Source: Fischerella sp. PCC 9605 (GTDB lineage Bacteria > Cyanobacteriota > Cyanobacteriia > Cyanobacteriales > Nostocaceae). From it: a stretch of DNA of 64,000 bases. The notes under the pieces were generated by a model. It worked only from the letters and a program-made list of their open reading frames with translations. It was not told the DNA's origin and did no database searches. The position numbers and the translations under genes are program-made. Where the stretch lies: assembly GCF_000517105.1 (NCBI RefSeq), contig NZ_KI912151.1, forward strand, positions 248,001-312,000, read 5' to 3'. Shown here piece by piece: positions 9,402 through 18,122 of the stretch (position 1 is its first letter; each line of letters starts with the position of its first letter).

Positions 9402-10049
9402 TCACATCGCCAAGTTGCTTCGCTGAAATACTACTGAAAGATTATTAGCTGGCATTTGATAAGTATTTAGCAAAGTCAGATTTTGCATCCTCGCTGCTGC
9501 TACAACCTCATCGAGGTCACGCAGACCCCATTCTGAGTTGCGGGTACGTAGATATTCATCAAAAGCTGCGTTACTCGGTGCGGTGTGTTTTCCACCTTGC
9601 TTAAATGCTCCATACAAATAGAGAATACCACCAGACGGAAGAATGCGACTCGCACCTGCAATTAGTCCCAAGCAAGTAGACCACGGTGAAATGTGGATCA
9701 TGTTGATATTGACTATGGCTGTAATTGGTGGCGCACCGATAGGTGCTTCTTTTTCTACTGCCCAGACTAGTTCGCGTACATCAATGTGCAGAGGCGAGTA
9801 AAGATTGTCACAAGGTAAATGTTTTCTCCAGGCAGCAATGCTGGCACGATACTTGGGATTGGGGTCAGAAGGTATCCATTTGCGAGGTGTTAGACGAGGA
9901 GCAAAAAACACTGCATGTTCTCCAGTACCGCTAGCAATTTCTAAAACAGTACCAGTTGTAGGTAATACTCGTAAAAGCACCTCTAAAATCGGTTCGCGAT
10001 TGCGCTGCGTTGCTGGGGCGTATTGCCGCTCGTCTTGTGATATATTCAT
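9402..10049 (-). CDS. DUF938 family SAM-dependent methyltransferase-like protein
   Basis: About 215 residues, class I methyltransferase fold. The SAM-binding glycine loop reads VLEIASGTGEHAVFFA, and MNISQDERQYAPATQRNREP at the start is the family signature of DUF938. The substrate is unknown. I prefer the ATG at 10049 over the GTG at 10085, because the family starts there; the longer form adds 12 residues. Its 5' end is about 40 bases after the stop of the receiver-kinase gene at 10091-11656, which is on the same strand, so the two could share a transcript. Confidence 0.82.
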   Translation of the reverse strand: MNISQDERQYAPATQRNREPILEVLLRVLPTTGTVLEIASGTGEHAVFFAPRLTPRKWIPSDPNPKYRASIAAWRKHLPCDNLYSPLHIDVRELVWAVEKEAPIGAPPITAIVNINMIHISPWSTCLGLIAGASRILPSGGILYLYGAFKQGGKHTAPSNAAFDEYLRTRNSEWGLRDLDEVVAAARMQNLTLLNTYQMPANNLSVVFQRSNLAM

Positions 10050-10090
10050 CAAGTTTGTAACAGTTTGTTGAGCAAGGTTAATCACAGCAA

Positions 10091-11656
10091 CTATAGCGGT
10101 TTTTGCAATTCCAAGCCTATTTGGTGAATTGGCAGTTGCACTGTAAACGTGGCTCCTTTACCGATTCCCTCACTGGCAGCATAAACATTACCATGATGCA
10201 TCTCAACCAAATGACGAACAATGGCTAGTCCCAATCCCAGTCCCCCAAATTTTCTCGTTGTTGTACCGTCTGCTTGCCGGAAGCGATCGAATACATGGGG
10301 CAGAAAATCAGGACTGATGCCTTGTCCAGTATCGCTGACCGTAATTTGAGCAAATGTGTTGATTTGCTCCAGTTCAACTTGCACTCGACCGGTAGGGGGA
10401 GTAAATTTGATGGCGTTAGAAAGGAGATTCATAATAATTTGCTGCAAGCGTTCCGCGTCTCCCATCACTCGACCGATAAATGGACTGAGGATAGGCTCTA
10501 TTTGGATAGACTTTGCCTGAGCTAATGGTAGGATGTCGTCTATTGCAGCATAGACGATGGGAACTAGGTAGACGGGTTGTAATTCCAAACGTAGTTTGTT
10601 TTGAATAATCAGCGAGACATCAAGAATATCCTCAATCAGTTTTTTTTGATGTTTAGCATTGCGCTCAATTGTTTCTAAAGCTTTTATGGCGATCGCTTCA
10701 TTTACTTGCCGAGTTCTCAGTATCTGCGTCCACCCCAACATGGAGTTAAGTGGGGTACGTAATTCATGAGAAACAATTGCTAAAAACTCGTCTTTGAGGC
10801 GGTTGGCGGCTTCGGCTTCAGTTCTGGCTGCTTGTTCTCGGGCAATTAATTGTTTACGTTCTTCCTCAGCTTGTCGGCGTTGTGTCGTATCGCGCCAAGT
10901 CACAACCACCCCATCCCCAAATTTCACAGCCCGAATATCATAAGCTTTAGTAATATGCTGCTGACCATCGCATTCTTCGCAGAGCAATAATTCTTTCACT
11001 AGTGGTTGACCAGTTTCTACTACCTGAGAGTATTCCGCAAACAGCCCACTTGTTCGATGCACGGGCATTAATTCGCACAGTCGCTTGCTCAATTGTTGCT
11101 CTGCTGTCATACCGTGATTGACACAAGCCGCTGCATTCACATACTCAATACGGAAGTCTTCTATTTCACCTGATGTATCACGAATAGCACAGTAAATACC
11201 GAAGCAGTCCAGCATTGTTTCCACAGAGGTGCGGAATAGTTCTTCACTTTTTCGTAATTCCGCTTCTGCTCGCCTGAGTGATTCTCGTTCTTTGGCTTCC
11301 CGTAATGCTCGCTGCACAGCCGGAGCTAGTCGCTCCAAACGTTGTTTCAATACATAATCTGTAGCGCCGCCTTTGAGAGTTTCAATCACTCTTTCTTCGC
11401 CCAATATCCCAGAAATAATAATAAACGGTACGTGCGGACAGATAGCATGAGCAAACTCTAGAGCGGAGAATCCATCAAAGGAGGGAAGGGCGTAATCTGC
11501 CAGGATCAAATCAAAGGTTTCGCTTTTGAGAGCTTCTACGAACCCAGTGCGAGTTTCTACCCGCACTAATTCGCAATCTATTCCACTCCTTTTCAAGGTT
11601 GCACCGATGAGTTCGGCGTCTGCCCAAGAATCTTCTAGCAGCAGAATACGCATCAT
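10091..11656 (-). CDS. Receiver-PAS-histidine kinase
   Basis: 521-residue soluble kinase. N-terminal receiver (MRILLLEDSWADAELIG, Asp in LILADYALP), PAS region (~140-265) ending in TTQRRQAEEERKQ, HisKA (His in LAIVSHELRTPLNSMLGW), HATPase (LLSNAIKFTPPTG, SDTGQGIS, GLGLGLAIVRHL). Its kinase core is close to that of the hybrid kinase at 1684-4329. Two adjacent ATGs at 11656 and 11653 could serve as start. It is followed by the DUF938 gene on the same strand. The signal sensed by the PAS domain cannot be read from the sequence. Confidence 0.9.
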   Translation of the reverse strand: MMRILLLEDSWADAELIGATLKRSGIDCELVRVETRTGFVEALKSETFDLILADYALPSFDGFSALEFAHAICPHVPFIIISGILGEERVIETLKGGATDYVLKQRLERLAPAVQRALREAKERESLRRAEAELRKSEELFRTSVETMLDCFGIYCAIRDTSGEIEDFRIEYVNAAACVNHGMTAEQQLSKRLCELMPVHRTSGLFAEYSQVVETGQPLVKELLLCEECDGQQHITKAYDIRAVKFGDGVVVTWRDTTQRRQAEEERKQLIAREQAARTEAEAANRLKDEFLAIVSHELRTPLNSMLGWTQILRTRQVNEAIAIKALETIERNAKHQKKLIEDILDVSLIIQNKLRLELQPVYLVPIVYAAIDDILPLAQAKSIQIEPILSPFIGRVMGDAERLQQIIMNLLSNAIKFTPPTGRVQVELEQINTFAQITVSDTGQGISPDFLPHVFDRFRQADGTTTRKFGGLGLGLAIVRHLVEMHHGNVYAASEGIGKGATFTVQLPIHQIGLELQKPL

Positions 11657-11804
11657 GATATTATTATTGTGAACTTCGGATCGCAGCTTTCCTATATAAA
11701 ATAAATAGGAAAAATAAACGGGAGCTTTGTAGCATTATTTTCAAGGGATTTGATGGATCTAGACATCTAGCCTACGATGTAGATTCTGTAATTGTTGTTT
11801 TTTG

Positions 11805-11930
11805 GTAGTTCTTGGTTGGTGGTTAATTGTTCCATAGACGCGCCAGCTGCTTAAGGCAGCATACAACAACCAACAACCAACAACCAACAAACAACAAATA
11901 ACAACCAACAAACAACTACTTACTAACTTT
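11805..11930. repeat. Heptamer tandem repeats forming a large hairpin
   Basis: TTGGTTG/GTTAATTG-type units are followed by the complementary CAACAAC/CAACCAA units, so the segment can fold on itself. It runs into the last codons of the kinase gene at 11916-13412. An open frame across it (11759-11959) is low-complexity and not a gene. Confidence 0.7.
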
Positions 11931-13412
11931 TGGCAGAGTAAAGTATATTGTTGCTCCATTATTTATCGCTCCTTCAGCCCAAACTCTACCACCATGTCTA
12001 TAGATAATCCGTTGGACATTTGCAAGTCCTAAACCTGTCCCTTCAAACTGTGTTTGGCTATGAAGGCGTTGAAATATAGTAAATAGCCTATTGGCATACT
12101 GCATATCAAACCCAACGCCGTTGTCTCGGATGAAAAAAACAGTTTCTTGTTCGCTATCAATGCTGCCAATGGTAATGACTGGTTGCTGGCAGGGTCGAGT
12201 GAATTTAACCGCATTTTCGATCAAATTTTGCCATACTAAACGCAACAAAGAGCGATCGCCCCACACGTGGGGTAGTTGCAGTATGTACCAAATTATGCGT
12301 TGGTCGGGAATAACCATGTCAATTTGCAACTTCACCTCCCAAACCAGACGGTTCATATCGACAGTAGAGTAATGCATTTCTGTCCGTCCGGTACGGGAAT
12401 AAACTAGCAAGTCGTCGATCATTTTGCCTGCTTGGCTAGTTAATTCTAAAATTGCTTTTAGATAATATAGGCTAGTTTCATCGCTGGTTATTGCTTCCAG
12501 GTGTTCTTTTAATAGATTTACAAATCCGTCTATTTGGCGAATTGGCGATCGCAGATCGTGGGATACTGAGTAGGCAAAAGCCTCTAATTCGCGGTTAATA
12601 GCTTCTAATTGAGCTGTGCGCTCTTGGACTCGACGTTCTAACGTTTGGTTGAACTGGCGAATTTCTGCTTCTGCTTGCTTGCGGTCTGTAATATCATCCA
12701 ATAAGCCATCAATAAAGGTTTCACCATCAAGCTGATTGAGGGTTTCGATAAATAATACCCAAACGTTAGTACCATCAGAGCGTTGGATCTGCACTTCCCG
12801 TTCCCAGTTTTGCTCAAATAGATGATTGGTGATAAAAGAGTGAAGTTGCTCGCGAATAAATGACTGAGCCTCCTCTAGGGATGGCAAGCCCAAGATATTT
12901 AAAAACGCCGTATTTACATCTAATAGTTGACCTTGGAGTGTAGTACGAAATACACCTAAGCGAAGTTGATTTAGTAACGATTGCAAGCGCAGTTCTAGTT
13001 GAGATACTTTACGGTGAGTTTGAGATTGTTCCCACAATGTTTTCACAGCTTGAGTGAGGCGAATAAAATGTTTTGTCGATTTAATTACATAATCATCAAG
13101 TCCCGCTTTCATCGCCTCAACCGCGATTTCCTGAGAACCAGTATTGGTAAACATAATCACAGGACAATTGCGATCGCGAGCTTTGACAGCACGCAAAATC
13201 TCTAAGCCATTTGTCCAGTTCAATTGATAATCAGTAATTACTAAATCGAAACGATGCGCTGCTAATGTTTGAGCTAGTGCATCCGCATCAATGATTTCGC
13301 TCACCTCAACCCAAGGAAACTCTCGGTTTAGCTCTCTAATCACAAGCAAGCGATCGTCTGGGTTATCATCCACCAGCAAGATGCGTTGAATTGAATGGTC
13401 TTGATTGCTCAT
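11916..13412 (-). CDS. Receiver-PAS-histidine kinase (phytochrome-kinase-like core)
   Basis: About 498 residues from the ATG at 13412 (MSNQDHSIQRILLVDDNP); an upstream ATG at 13451 adds 13 residues with no receiver homology. Receiver (Asp in LVITDYQLNW), PAS (~160-255, ending DDITDRKQAEAEI), HisKA with His in AYSVSHDLRSPIRQIDG, and HATPase with LIENAVKFT, RDNGVGFD and GTGLGLANVQRII. The LEAFAYSVSHDLRSP segment and the GVGFD/LANVQRI boxes are typical of the kinase module in cyanobacterial phytochrome-type sensors, but no chromophore domain is present. An Rcp1-like response regulator lies directly upstream on the same strand. Confidence 0.9.
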   Translation of the reverse strand: MSNQDHSIQRILLVDDNPDDRLLVIRELNREFPWVEVSEIIDADALAQTLAAHRFDLVITDYQLNWTNGLEILRAVKARDRNCPVIMFTNTGSQEIAVEAMKAGLDDYVIKSTKHFIRLTQAVKTLWEQSQTHRKVSQLELRLQSLLNQLRLGVFRTTLQGQLLDVNTAFLNILGLPSLEEAQSFIREQLHSFITNHLFEQNWEREVQIQRSDGTNVWVLFIETLNQLDGETFIDGLLDDITDRKQAEAEIRQFNQTLERRVQERTAQLEAINRELEAFAYSVSHDLRSPIRQIDGFVNLLKEHLEAITSDETSLYYLKAILELTSQAGKMIDDLLVYSRTGRTEMHYSTVDMNRLVWEVKLQIDMVIPDQRIIWYILQLPHVWGDRSLLRLVWQNLIENAVKFTRPCQQPVITIGSIDSEQETVFFIRDNGVGFDMQYANRLFTIFQRLHSQTQFEGTGLGLANVQRIIYRHGGRVWAEGAINNGATIYFTLPKVSK

Positions 13413-13533
13413 TGCTAGTTGTTTGCCCAGTGAATTAGAATTCGCAGGCAATTGACTATACGTTACGGCAGAAATAAGTAGGTCAACATAATTAAATGTA
13501 AAATATTTTGTATTTTATACGGACGAGCAGGAT

Positions 13534-13573
13534 GCCCACCCCACAATATTATTAAATCTCTTGTGGGGTGGGC
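13534..13573. repeat. Dispersed palindrome, possible bidirectional terminator
   Basis: GCCCACCCCACAA pairs with TTGTGGGGTGGGC across a 14-base loop. It lies between the response regulator and the kinase at 11916-13412. No T tract follows, so it is listed as a repeat. Confidence 0.7.
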
Positions 13574-13697
13574 TTCTAGCCCGACTCCGTTTTTAGTTTA
13601 TTTATGCCTTTCTACTTAAAACTACCATTTAAAACAGCACAAAAGCCCAGGATACAATTCTTTTGACTTTTAACTTTTAACTGACTCGGTAGCGGTA

Positions 13698-14153
13698 CTA
13701 GGTGAAGTAAACCGAAGAATATTGGTTGAAATTCAACCAGTAGGAGTTGAATACCTGCATCATCTCTTGCAAAGCATTAAATGCAACAGGTTTGATCAGA
13801 TAGGAGTTTACTCCTATATCATAGGCGCGATCAACATCGACATTTTCCCGCGATGATGTGAGAATCACCACCGGGATTCGCTTGAGCAACGGCTGCTGCT
13901 TCAGCCATTCTAGTACTTCCAGACCTGAACGACGCGGTAGTTTTAAATCTAGCAGTATTAACGCTGGTAATGGGTAGTTTTCTCGTTGTGCATAGCAACC
14001 TTGACCTTCAAGGTACATAATCGCCTCATCTCCATCTTTCACAACCAAGATGGGATGGTTAAAATTAGACCGACGAAATGCCCTCTCTATCAAGAAAATG
14101 TCGTTAGGGTCGTCCTCTACCAGCAAGATACTATGTTCACTTACATTCATCAT
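13698..14153 (-). CDS. Rcp1-like single-domain response regulator
   Basis: About 151 residues, one receiver domain with no output domain. Acidic pocket SILLVEDDPND, phospho-acceptor Asp in ALILLDLKLPRRSG, Thr in VVILTSS, Lys in SYLIKPV. The spacing and the insertion around AIMYLEGQG match cyanobacterial Rcp1-type regulators, which take phosphate from phytochrome-like kinases and act through protein contact. ATG at 14153 or 14150; the longer frame to 14207 adds a basic N-terminus and is less likely. The neighbouring kinase on the same strand is the obvious candidate partner. A GTA-N8-TAC palindrome is found about 200 bases upstream. Confidence 0.9.
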   Translation of the reverse strand: MMNVSEHSILLVEDDPNDIFLIERAFRRSNFNHPILVVKDGDEAIMYLEGQGCYAQRENYPLPALILLDLKLPRRSGLEVLEWLKQQPLLKRIPVVILTSSRENVDVDRAYDIGVNSYLIKPVAFNALQEMMQVFNSYWLNFNQYSSVYFT

Positions 14154-14354
14154 TACAACCCTGGCTCCTTGAAATTTCCTAGTTCTAGACGCCAGTAAAG
14201 AATTCAATAGTAGAGGTTTTACTCGTGCTAAACAGAGATTTCATCACGACATTTGGTCACTAATTATACTCACTTTTCATGAAGGCGATCGCTAAAGCTT
14301 GAATAAGTTTTTTTTCAAGCATTTTCTAGGATGACATAATTCTACCCAACACTC

Positions 14355-14370
14355 TGTACGGTACCGTACA
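14355..14370. promoter_or_regulatory. Palindromic operator candidate, site 1 (TGTA-N8-TACA)
   Basis: Perfect 16-bp palindrome TGTACGGTACCGTACA. It shares 21 identical bases with site 2 at 15194. It fits both the NtcA consensus GTA-N8-TAC and a generic Crp/Fnr dyad. It lies between the response regulator (start 14153) and the end of the first Crp/Fnr gene. Confidence 0.65.
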
Positions 14371-14431
14371 TAAAAATCAATTTTTTAATTTAAGTATTAA
14401 AAATTCTTTTCCCTAGTTCCTAACCCCTGAT

Positions 14432-15130
14432 TCAAGTATTTTCGTCGTCCAGCAAACGCTCGAACTCTTGTTTAATAAAACCATAACACTCACAAGCAGT
14501 TGCCTCCAAAGCAGAGCGATTGAGAATTGTAATCCGACCTCGGCTGTAGCGAATAATACCTGCTTGTTGCAGCATGCCAGCCGCCACCGTCACACCAGAA
14601 CGCCGCGTACCCAGCAATTCAGAGATAAACTCTTGAGTGATTTGTATAGTATCAGAAGCTGTGTGATCTTGAGCAGTAAGCAGCCAACGGGCTAATCGCG
14701 CTTCTAGGGAATGGTGACGATTGCAAGCAGCAGTTTGACCGATTTGGGTGAGTAGCGCTTGGGTATACAGTAGCAGTCGCCTTTGCAGAATTCCACCGCG
14801 ATTAAATTCCCGTTTCAGGATCTTGGCATCTATCTTCATAGCAGTACCTGCAACTTGCACGATAGTGCGGGTTGTTGTGTATTCTCCTCCCAAAAATGCA
14901 GGATAGCCCACAACTCCGTTACCACCAACCATGCACACTTCAGTTGTCCAGCCATCCTCCAAAACAGCAATTAAAGACACCATTGCCCGATTCGGGAAAT
15001 AGACATGCTTAATCTTTTCCCCGGCTTCATAAAGGACTTGACCGAGGGAGAGTGAAACCTCTTCTAGATGGGGAGCAAGGCGCTGGAATTCAGACTGTGG
15101 TAGAGCCAGTAGCAGTTGATTAACTAGCAC
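14432..15130 (-). CDS. Crp/Fnr family transcriptional regulator (first paralogue)
   Basis: 232 residues: N-terminal cyclic-nucleotide-binding-type beta barrel (LSLGQVLYEAGEKIKHVYFP to about residue 120), dimer helix, and C-terminal Crp-type winged HTH (ITQEFISELLGTRRSGVTVAAG). No Cys cluster for an Fe-S centre is seen, and the barrel lacks a clear cAMP phosphate-binding RxSxxA, so the ligand is open. Only a GTG start at 15130 is possible: an in-frame TGA is just upstream, and the codons between still resemble the N-terminus of the paralogue at 15236, suggesting a shortened start. A perfect TGTA-N8-TACA palindrome is 64 bases upstream. Confidence 0.88.
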   Translation of the reverse strand: MLVNQLLLALPQSEFQRLAPHLEEVSLSLGQVLYEAGEKIKHVYFPNRAMVSLIAVLEDGWTTEVCMVGGNGVVGYPAFLGGEYTTTRTIVQVAGTAMKIDAKILKREFNRGGILQRRLLLYTQALLTQIGQTAACNRHHSLEARLARWLLTAQDHTASDTIQITQEFISELLGTRRSGVTVAAGMLQQAGIIRYSRGRITILNRSALEATACECYGFIKQEFERLLDDENT

Positions 15131-15193
15131 GGCATCGCTTCCATCACTTCAAAATCAAGCATTTTAAATTGACACGGCTGGAGTAGCGCTGTC

Positions 15194-15209
15194 TGTACGG
15201 TACCGTACA
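15194..15209. promoter_or_regulatory. Palindromic operator candidate, site 2 (TGTA-N8-TACA)
   Basis: Same 16-bp palindrome as site 1, 64 bases upstream of the GTG of the first Crp/Fnr gene and just after the end of the second. An AT-rich TTTAAAAT, a possible -10 region, lies about 28 bases downstream on the minus strand. Confidence 0.7.
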
Positions 15210-15235
15210 TAAAGACATACTGCTTGGCAAAAGCA

Positions 15236-15949
15236 TTAAAAACTGAGTAAGCGAGCGAACTCGTTTTTGACTATGTCATAACACTCGCAGGCAGTTGCTT
15301 CCAGTGCGGCTCGATTCAGAATTACGATTTTTCCACGGCTGTAGCGGATCATTCCTTCTTGTTGCAAACTACCCGCTGCAACTGTGATTGTAGCGCGACG
15401 GGTTCCCATCAAGTCAGCGATGTACTGCTGAGTCAGGAAAATCTCATCTCGACCAAGACAATCTTGGACGCACAAAAGCCAACGGGCAAGTTGTTGTTCA
15501 ATAGAATGGTGAGATTTACAGACCGCATTTTGGCTAATCTGGGTTACAAGTGCTTGGGTATATAGCAGCAGTTTTTTTTGCAGCACTCCCCCCCGCTCAA
15601 ATTCGCGCTGGAGAATTTCAGCATCCATTGTCAGCGCACCATCTGCTATCTGTACGATCGCACGATTATTGGTAAATTGGCCACCTAAGAATGCGGGGAT
15701 GCCAATGATGCCTTCGTTGCCCACTAAGGCAAATTCGGTAATTGAGTTGTTGCTGAGAACGCAAATCAGGGACACCATCGAGCGAGTGGGAAAATAGACC
15801 TGTTGAATCACTTCCCCTCGTTCATAGAGGATTTGCCCCTGACAGAGATTCACGTGTTTTAGATGGGGAGCGATGCGCTTATACTCCTCATCCGGTAAAG
15901 ATGCCAAGAGTTGGTTAATAGACCTGGGATCGCTATCGGATGGAGACAT
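15236..15949 (-). CDS. Crp/Fnr family transcriptional regulator (second paralogue)
   Basis: About 237 residues from the ATG at 15949 (MSPSDSDPRSINQLLAS); an ATG at 16045 gives a longer N-terminus without homology to the neighbour. Same layout as the gene at 14432: effector barrel (VNLCQGQILYERGEVIQQVY), dimer helix and HTH (LTQQYIADLMGTRRATITVAAG). The two proteins align along their whole length, including the C-terminal ATACECYDIVKNEF, so they arose by tandem duplication. The recognition helices differ slightly (RRSGVTVAAG against RRATITVAAG), so their sites may be similar but not identical. A degenerate copy of the palindrome is upstream at 16093. Confidence 0.88.
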   Translation of the reverse strand: MSPSDSDPRSINQLLASLPDEEYKRIAPHLKHVNLCQGQILYERGEVIQQVYFPTRSMVSLICVLSNNSITEFALVGNEGIIGIPAFLGGQFTNNRAIVQIADGALTMDAEILQREFERGGVLQKKLLLYTQALVTQISQNAVCKSHHSIEQQLARWLLCVQDCLGRDEIFLTQQYIADLMGTRRATITVAAGSLQQEGMIRYSRGKIVILNRAALEATACECYDIVKNEFARLLSF

Positions 15950-16092
15950 GCTGTTGTCTGTTGTCAGAACAATCAAGACGTCCAGTGGCTGCAAGAGTAT
16001 GGAAAGCATACCCCCAGAGCTACTGATGACGTGATCGGTTGTCACAGGTTAATAAAAATTAGCAAACGACTTCTTCTTCCTGCTGGGAGATT

Positions 16093-16108
16093 CGTACGTT
16101 AGCGTACA
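16093..16108. promoter_or_regulatory. Palindromic operator candidate, site 3 (degenerate)
   Basis: On the minus strand it reads TGTACGCTAACGTACG: the GTACG and CGTAC half-sites and their 4-base spacing are kept, the centre is changed. It is about 145 bases upstream of the chosen start of the second Crp/Fnr gene. Confidence 0.55.
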
Positions 16109-16226
16109 GATTATAAAGGAATAAAGCGGAGGGCAGTTCTAATGAAAAAAGAAAACCTCACCCCCTACCCCTCTCCTTAGCAAAGAGAGGGGTGAAAGAA
16201 GAAAGAATTTTTATCTATTTGTTGTC

Positions 16227-16333
16227 ATACTAGGTTGCAGTCAAAGATAATACTTCCCTCACCCCTCTCTCCCAAATTGGGAGAGGGGAGGGGGAGAGGG
16301 CACGAATTGCTATATCTGAACACAACTTGGTAT
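16227..16333. mobile_element. MITE-like element, copy B
   Basis: Second copy of the 9108-9225 element, with the same imperfect inverted ends and the same flanking tract TATCTGAACACAACTTGG. The centre is shorter. It ends 21 bases before the stop codon of the kinase at 16354-18006. Confidence 0.75.
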
Positions 16334-16353
16334 CAACGAGCCCTTTCCAAGCT

Positions 16354-18006
16354 TTAGCATTTATCCGCCGGGAGTAAATCAATCCAAAATCGGCTACCCT
16401 GCCCCAATTGTGATTCAACTCCCACACGGCCTCCCATACGCTCAACGCCCCGCTTGACAATTGCCAAACCGATTCCCGTTCCCGGATAGGATTCTATGCC
16501 ATGCAAGCGCTCAAAGGTCTTGAAAATCCGTTCCTGATGTTGTTGAGCAATACCTATGCCGTTATCTTCTACCCACAGGCGAATAAATTTAGAGGGAGGG
16601 ATGGGGGGATGGGGAGATGGGGGGAAAGAAGAATTTTTTTCTCCCCCACTCTCCCACTCTCCCTCTCTCCCAACGCCAGGTGCTTTATGCCGGGGAAAGA
16701 GTCCACCGCACTGGCTCCTCTTCCCCTCCTCTACCTCCTCTGCCCATATCAAGACTTTGGGTTGAACATCGGCAGCTACAAACTTAATGGCATTAGTTAC
16801 CAGATTGATCAGTACCTGCGTTAAGATATTACGATGCGCTTTGACGATGGGTAAAGGTTGCTCGATAGTTACCTGTGCTTGGGTAGCTTGTAGTTCAGAG
16901 TGTAATTGATTGAGTACGTCAGTGACGATCGCATCGAGACTGAGGCGTTGTAGCCAAATTTCGCTGCGCCCCAGACGACTGTAGGCAAGCAAATCTTGAA
17001 TTAAGGTGTCCATCCGGCTAGCGGCTATGACAATGCGGCTAGTGTATTCCTGTCCGATTTCGTCTAGATGAGAGCCGTAGTCTTCTTGTAAGGCTTGGGC
17101 TAGTCCTTGCATGGCGCGGAGAGGGGCGCGTAAGTCATGGGAAACGCTGTAGGTAAATGCTTCTAGTTCTCGGTTGACTTCTTCGAGTTGTTGGGTGCGT
17201 TCTTGAACTCTCTGTTCGAGGTTCTCATTGAGTTGCTTAATTTCTGCTTCAGCTCGCTTGCGATCGCTAATATCTATAATTAACGCGCAGTACCCCCTCA
17301 CCTCACCCTTTTGAGTAACATCGGGAACGAGAATACCTCGGATGTAGCGCGTACCTGCTCCTTGATAAGGTACTTCTGCTTCATATTCAAACATTTCGCC
17401 TGCCAGCACGCGCTCTACTTTGTCTTTAATTACCAGATAAGCCGCTTCGCCTAAAACTTCTGCTAGATGCTTTCCGTAAATTTCTTCCTGAGACAAGCCA
17501 AACCAAACTTTGTAGGTTTTATTCGCAAATCGATAGCGCTGCTGGGTATCTGTATAAGAAATGCAGACAGGTAAAGAGTCTGTTATTAACTGTAATAATT
17601 CTTGATGACGGCGACTTTCGTCTTCACTTACCTGTAATTTTAGGGCGATCGCTTTAGTATGTCGCCGAGCTGTATTGAGAGAGGTAACTAGGTAAACAAT
17701 GAACAGCCCCTCTAGCAAAAAAATGACTAGCTGGAGGTTTGTCCAAGGATTATTACTGAAGAAAGAATAAGTAGGGGCGAGGAAAAAATAGCTGTTGAGT
17801 ACACCAGACAGTACAACTGCCAAGATGCCAGCACCAATTCCTCCATAACGGCTACTGACGATAATAGCAGCAAAAAACAGTAAAAATGGGGTGTCTTGTT
17901 GTCGGTGAAACCAAAAATTGAGCAGCAGTTTTACTAGTAGCGCGATCGCTACAGTTGAAACTGCAATACCGTAACGCCAAAGAATCTGGCGCTGTCTTCT
18001 GTGCAT
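16354..18006 (-). CDS. Membrane histidine kinase DUF4118-PAS-HisKA-HATPase
   Basis: 550 residues. The N-terminus has three to four hydrophobic helices (~10-110) of the DUF4118 (KdpD-like) membrane module, including FLLFFAAIIVSSRYGGIGAG; then a PAS domain (~135-250), HisKA (FTYSVSHDLRAPLRAMQG) and HATPase (LVTNAIKFV, EDNGIGIA, GTGIGLAIVKRG). The kinase core is close to the gene at 103-1674. Inside the ATPase domain, at the same place, it carries a low-complexity insertion (bases ~16575-16745), here enlarged by a segment that resembles a dispersed repeat. Cytoplasmic-membrane sensor; the signal is unknown. ATG at 18006. The minus-strand gene order does not show an obvious dedicated regulator. 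Confidence 0.9.
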   Translation of the reverse strand: MHRRQRQILWRYGIAVSTVAIALLVKLLLNFWFHRQQDTPFLLFFAAIIVSSRYGGIGAGILAVVLSGVLNSYFFLAPTYSFFSNNPWTNLQLVIFLLEGLFIVYLVTSLNTARRHTKAIALKLQVSEDESRRHQELLQLITDSLPVCISYTDTQQRYRFANKTYKVWFGLSQEEIYGKHLAEVLGEAAYLVIKDKVERVLAGEMFEYEAEVPYQGAGTRYIRGILVPDVTQKGEVRGYCALIIDISDRKRAEAEIKQLNENLEQRVQERTQQLEEVNRELEAFTYSVSHDLRAPLRAMQGLAQALQEDYGSHLDEIGQEYTSRIVIAASRMDTLIQDLLAYSRLGRSEIWLQRLSLDAIVTDVLNQLHSELQATQAQVTIEQPLPIVKAHRNILTQVLINLVTNAIKFVAADVQPKVLIWAEEVEEGKRSQCGGLFPRHKAPGVGREGEWESGGEKNSSFPPSPHPPIPPSKFIRLWVEDNGIGIAQQHQERIFKTFERLHGIESYPGTGIGLAIVKRGVERMGGRVGVESQLGQGSRFWIDLLPADKC

Positions 18007-18122
18007 GTGTGTTTGCCCAGGCTACCCTGACTTACTTCAGAGTAAAATGCGATCGCGTAAATATCACGCAATTTTTAAGAGATATTGCAATCATAACTTT
18101 AATTCAGTTCTGTCTCATCAAC

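Noticed and set aside
11759-11959. Minus-strand 66-codon frame with a hydrophobic stretch
   Set aside because: It is translated heptamer repeat (LLVVICCLLVVGCWLL) overlapping the kinase 3' end; no ribosome site.
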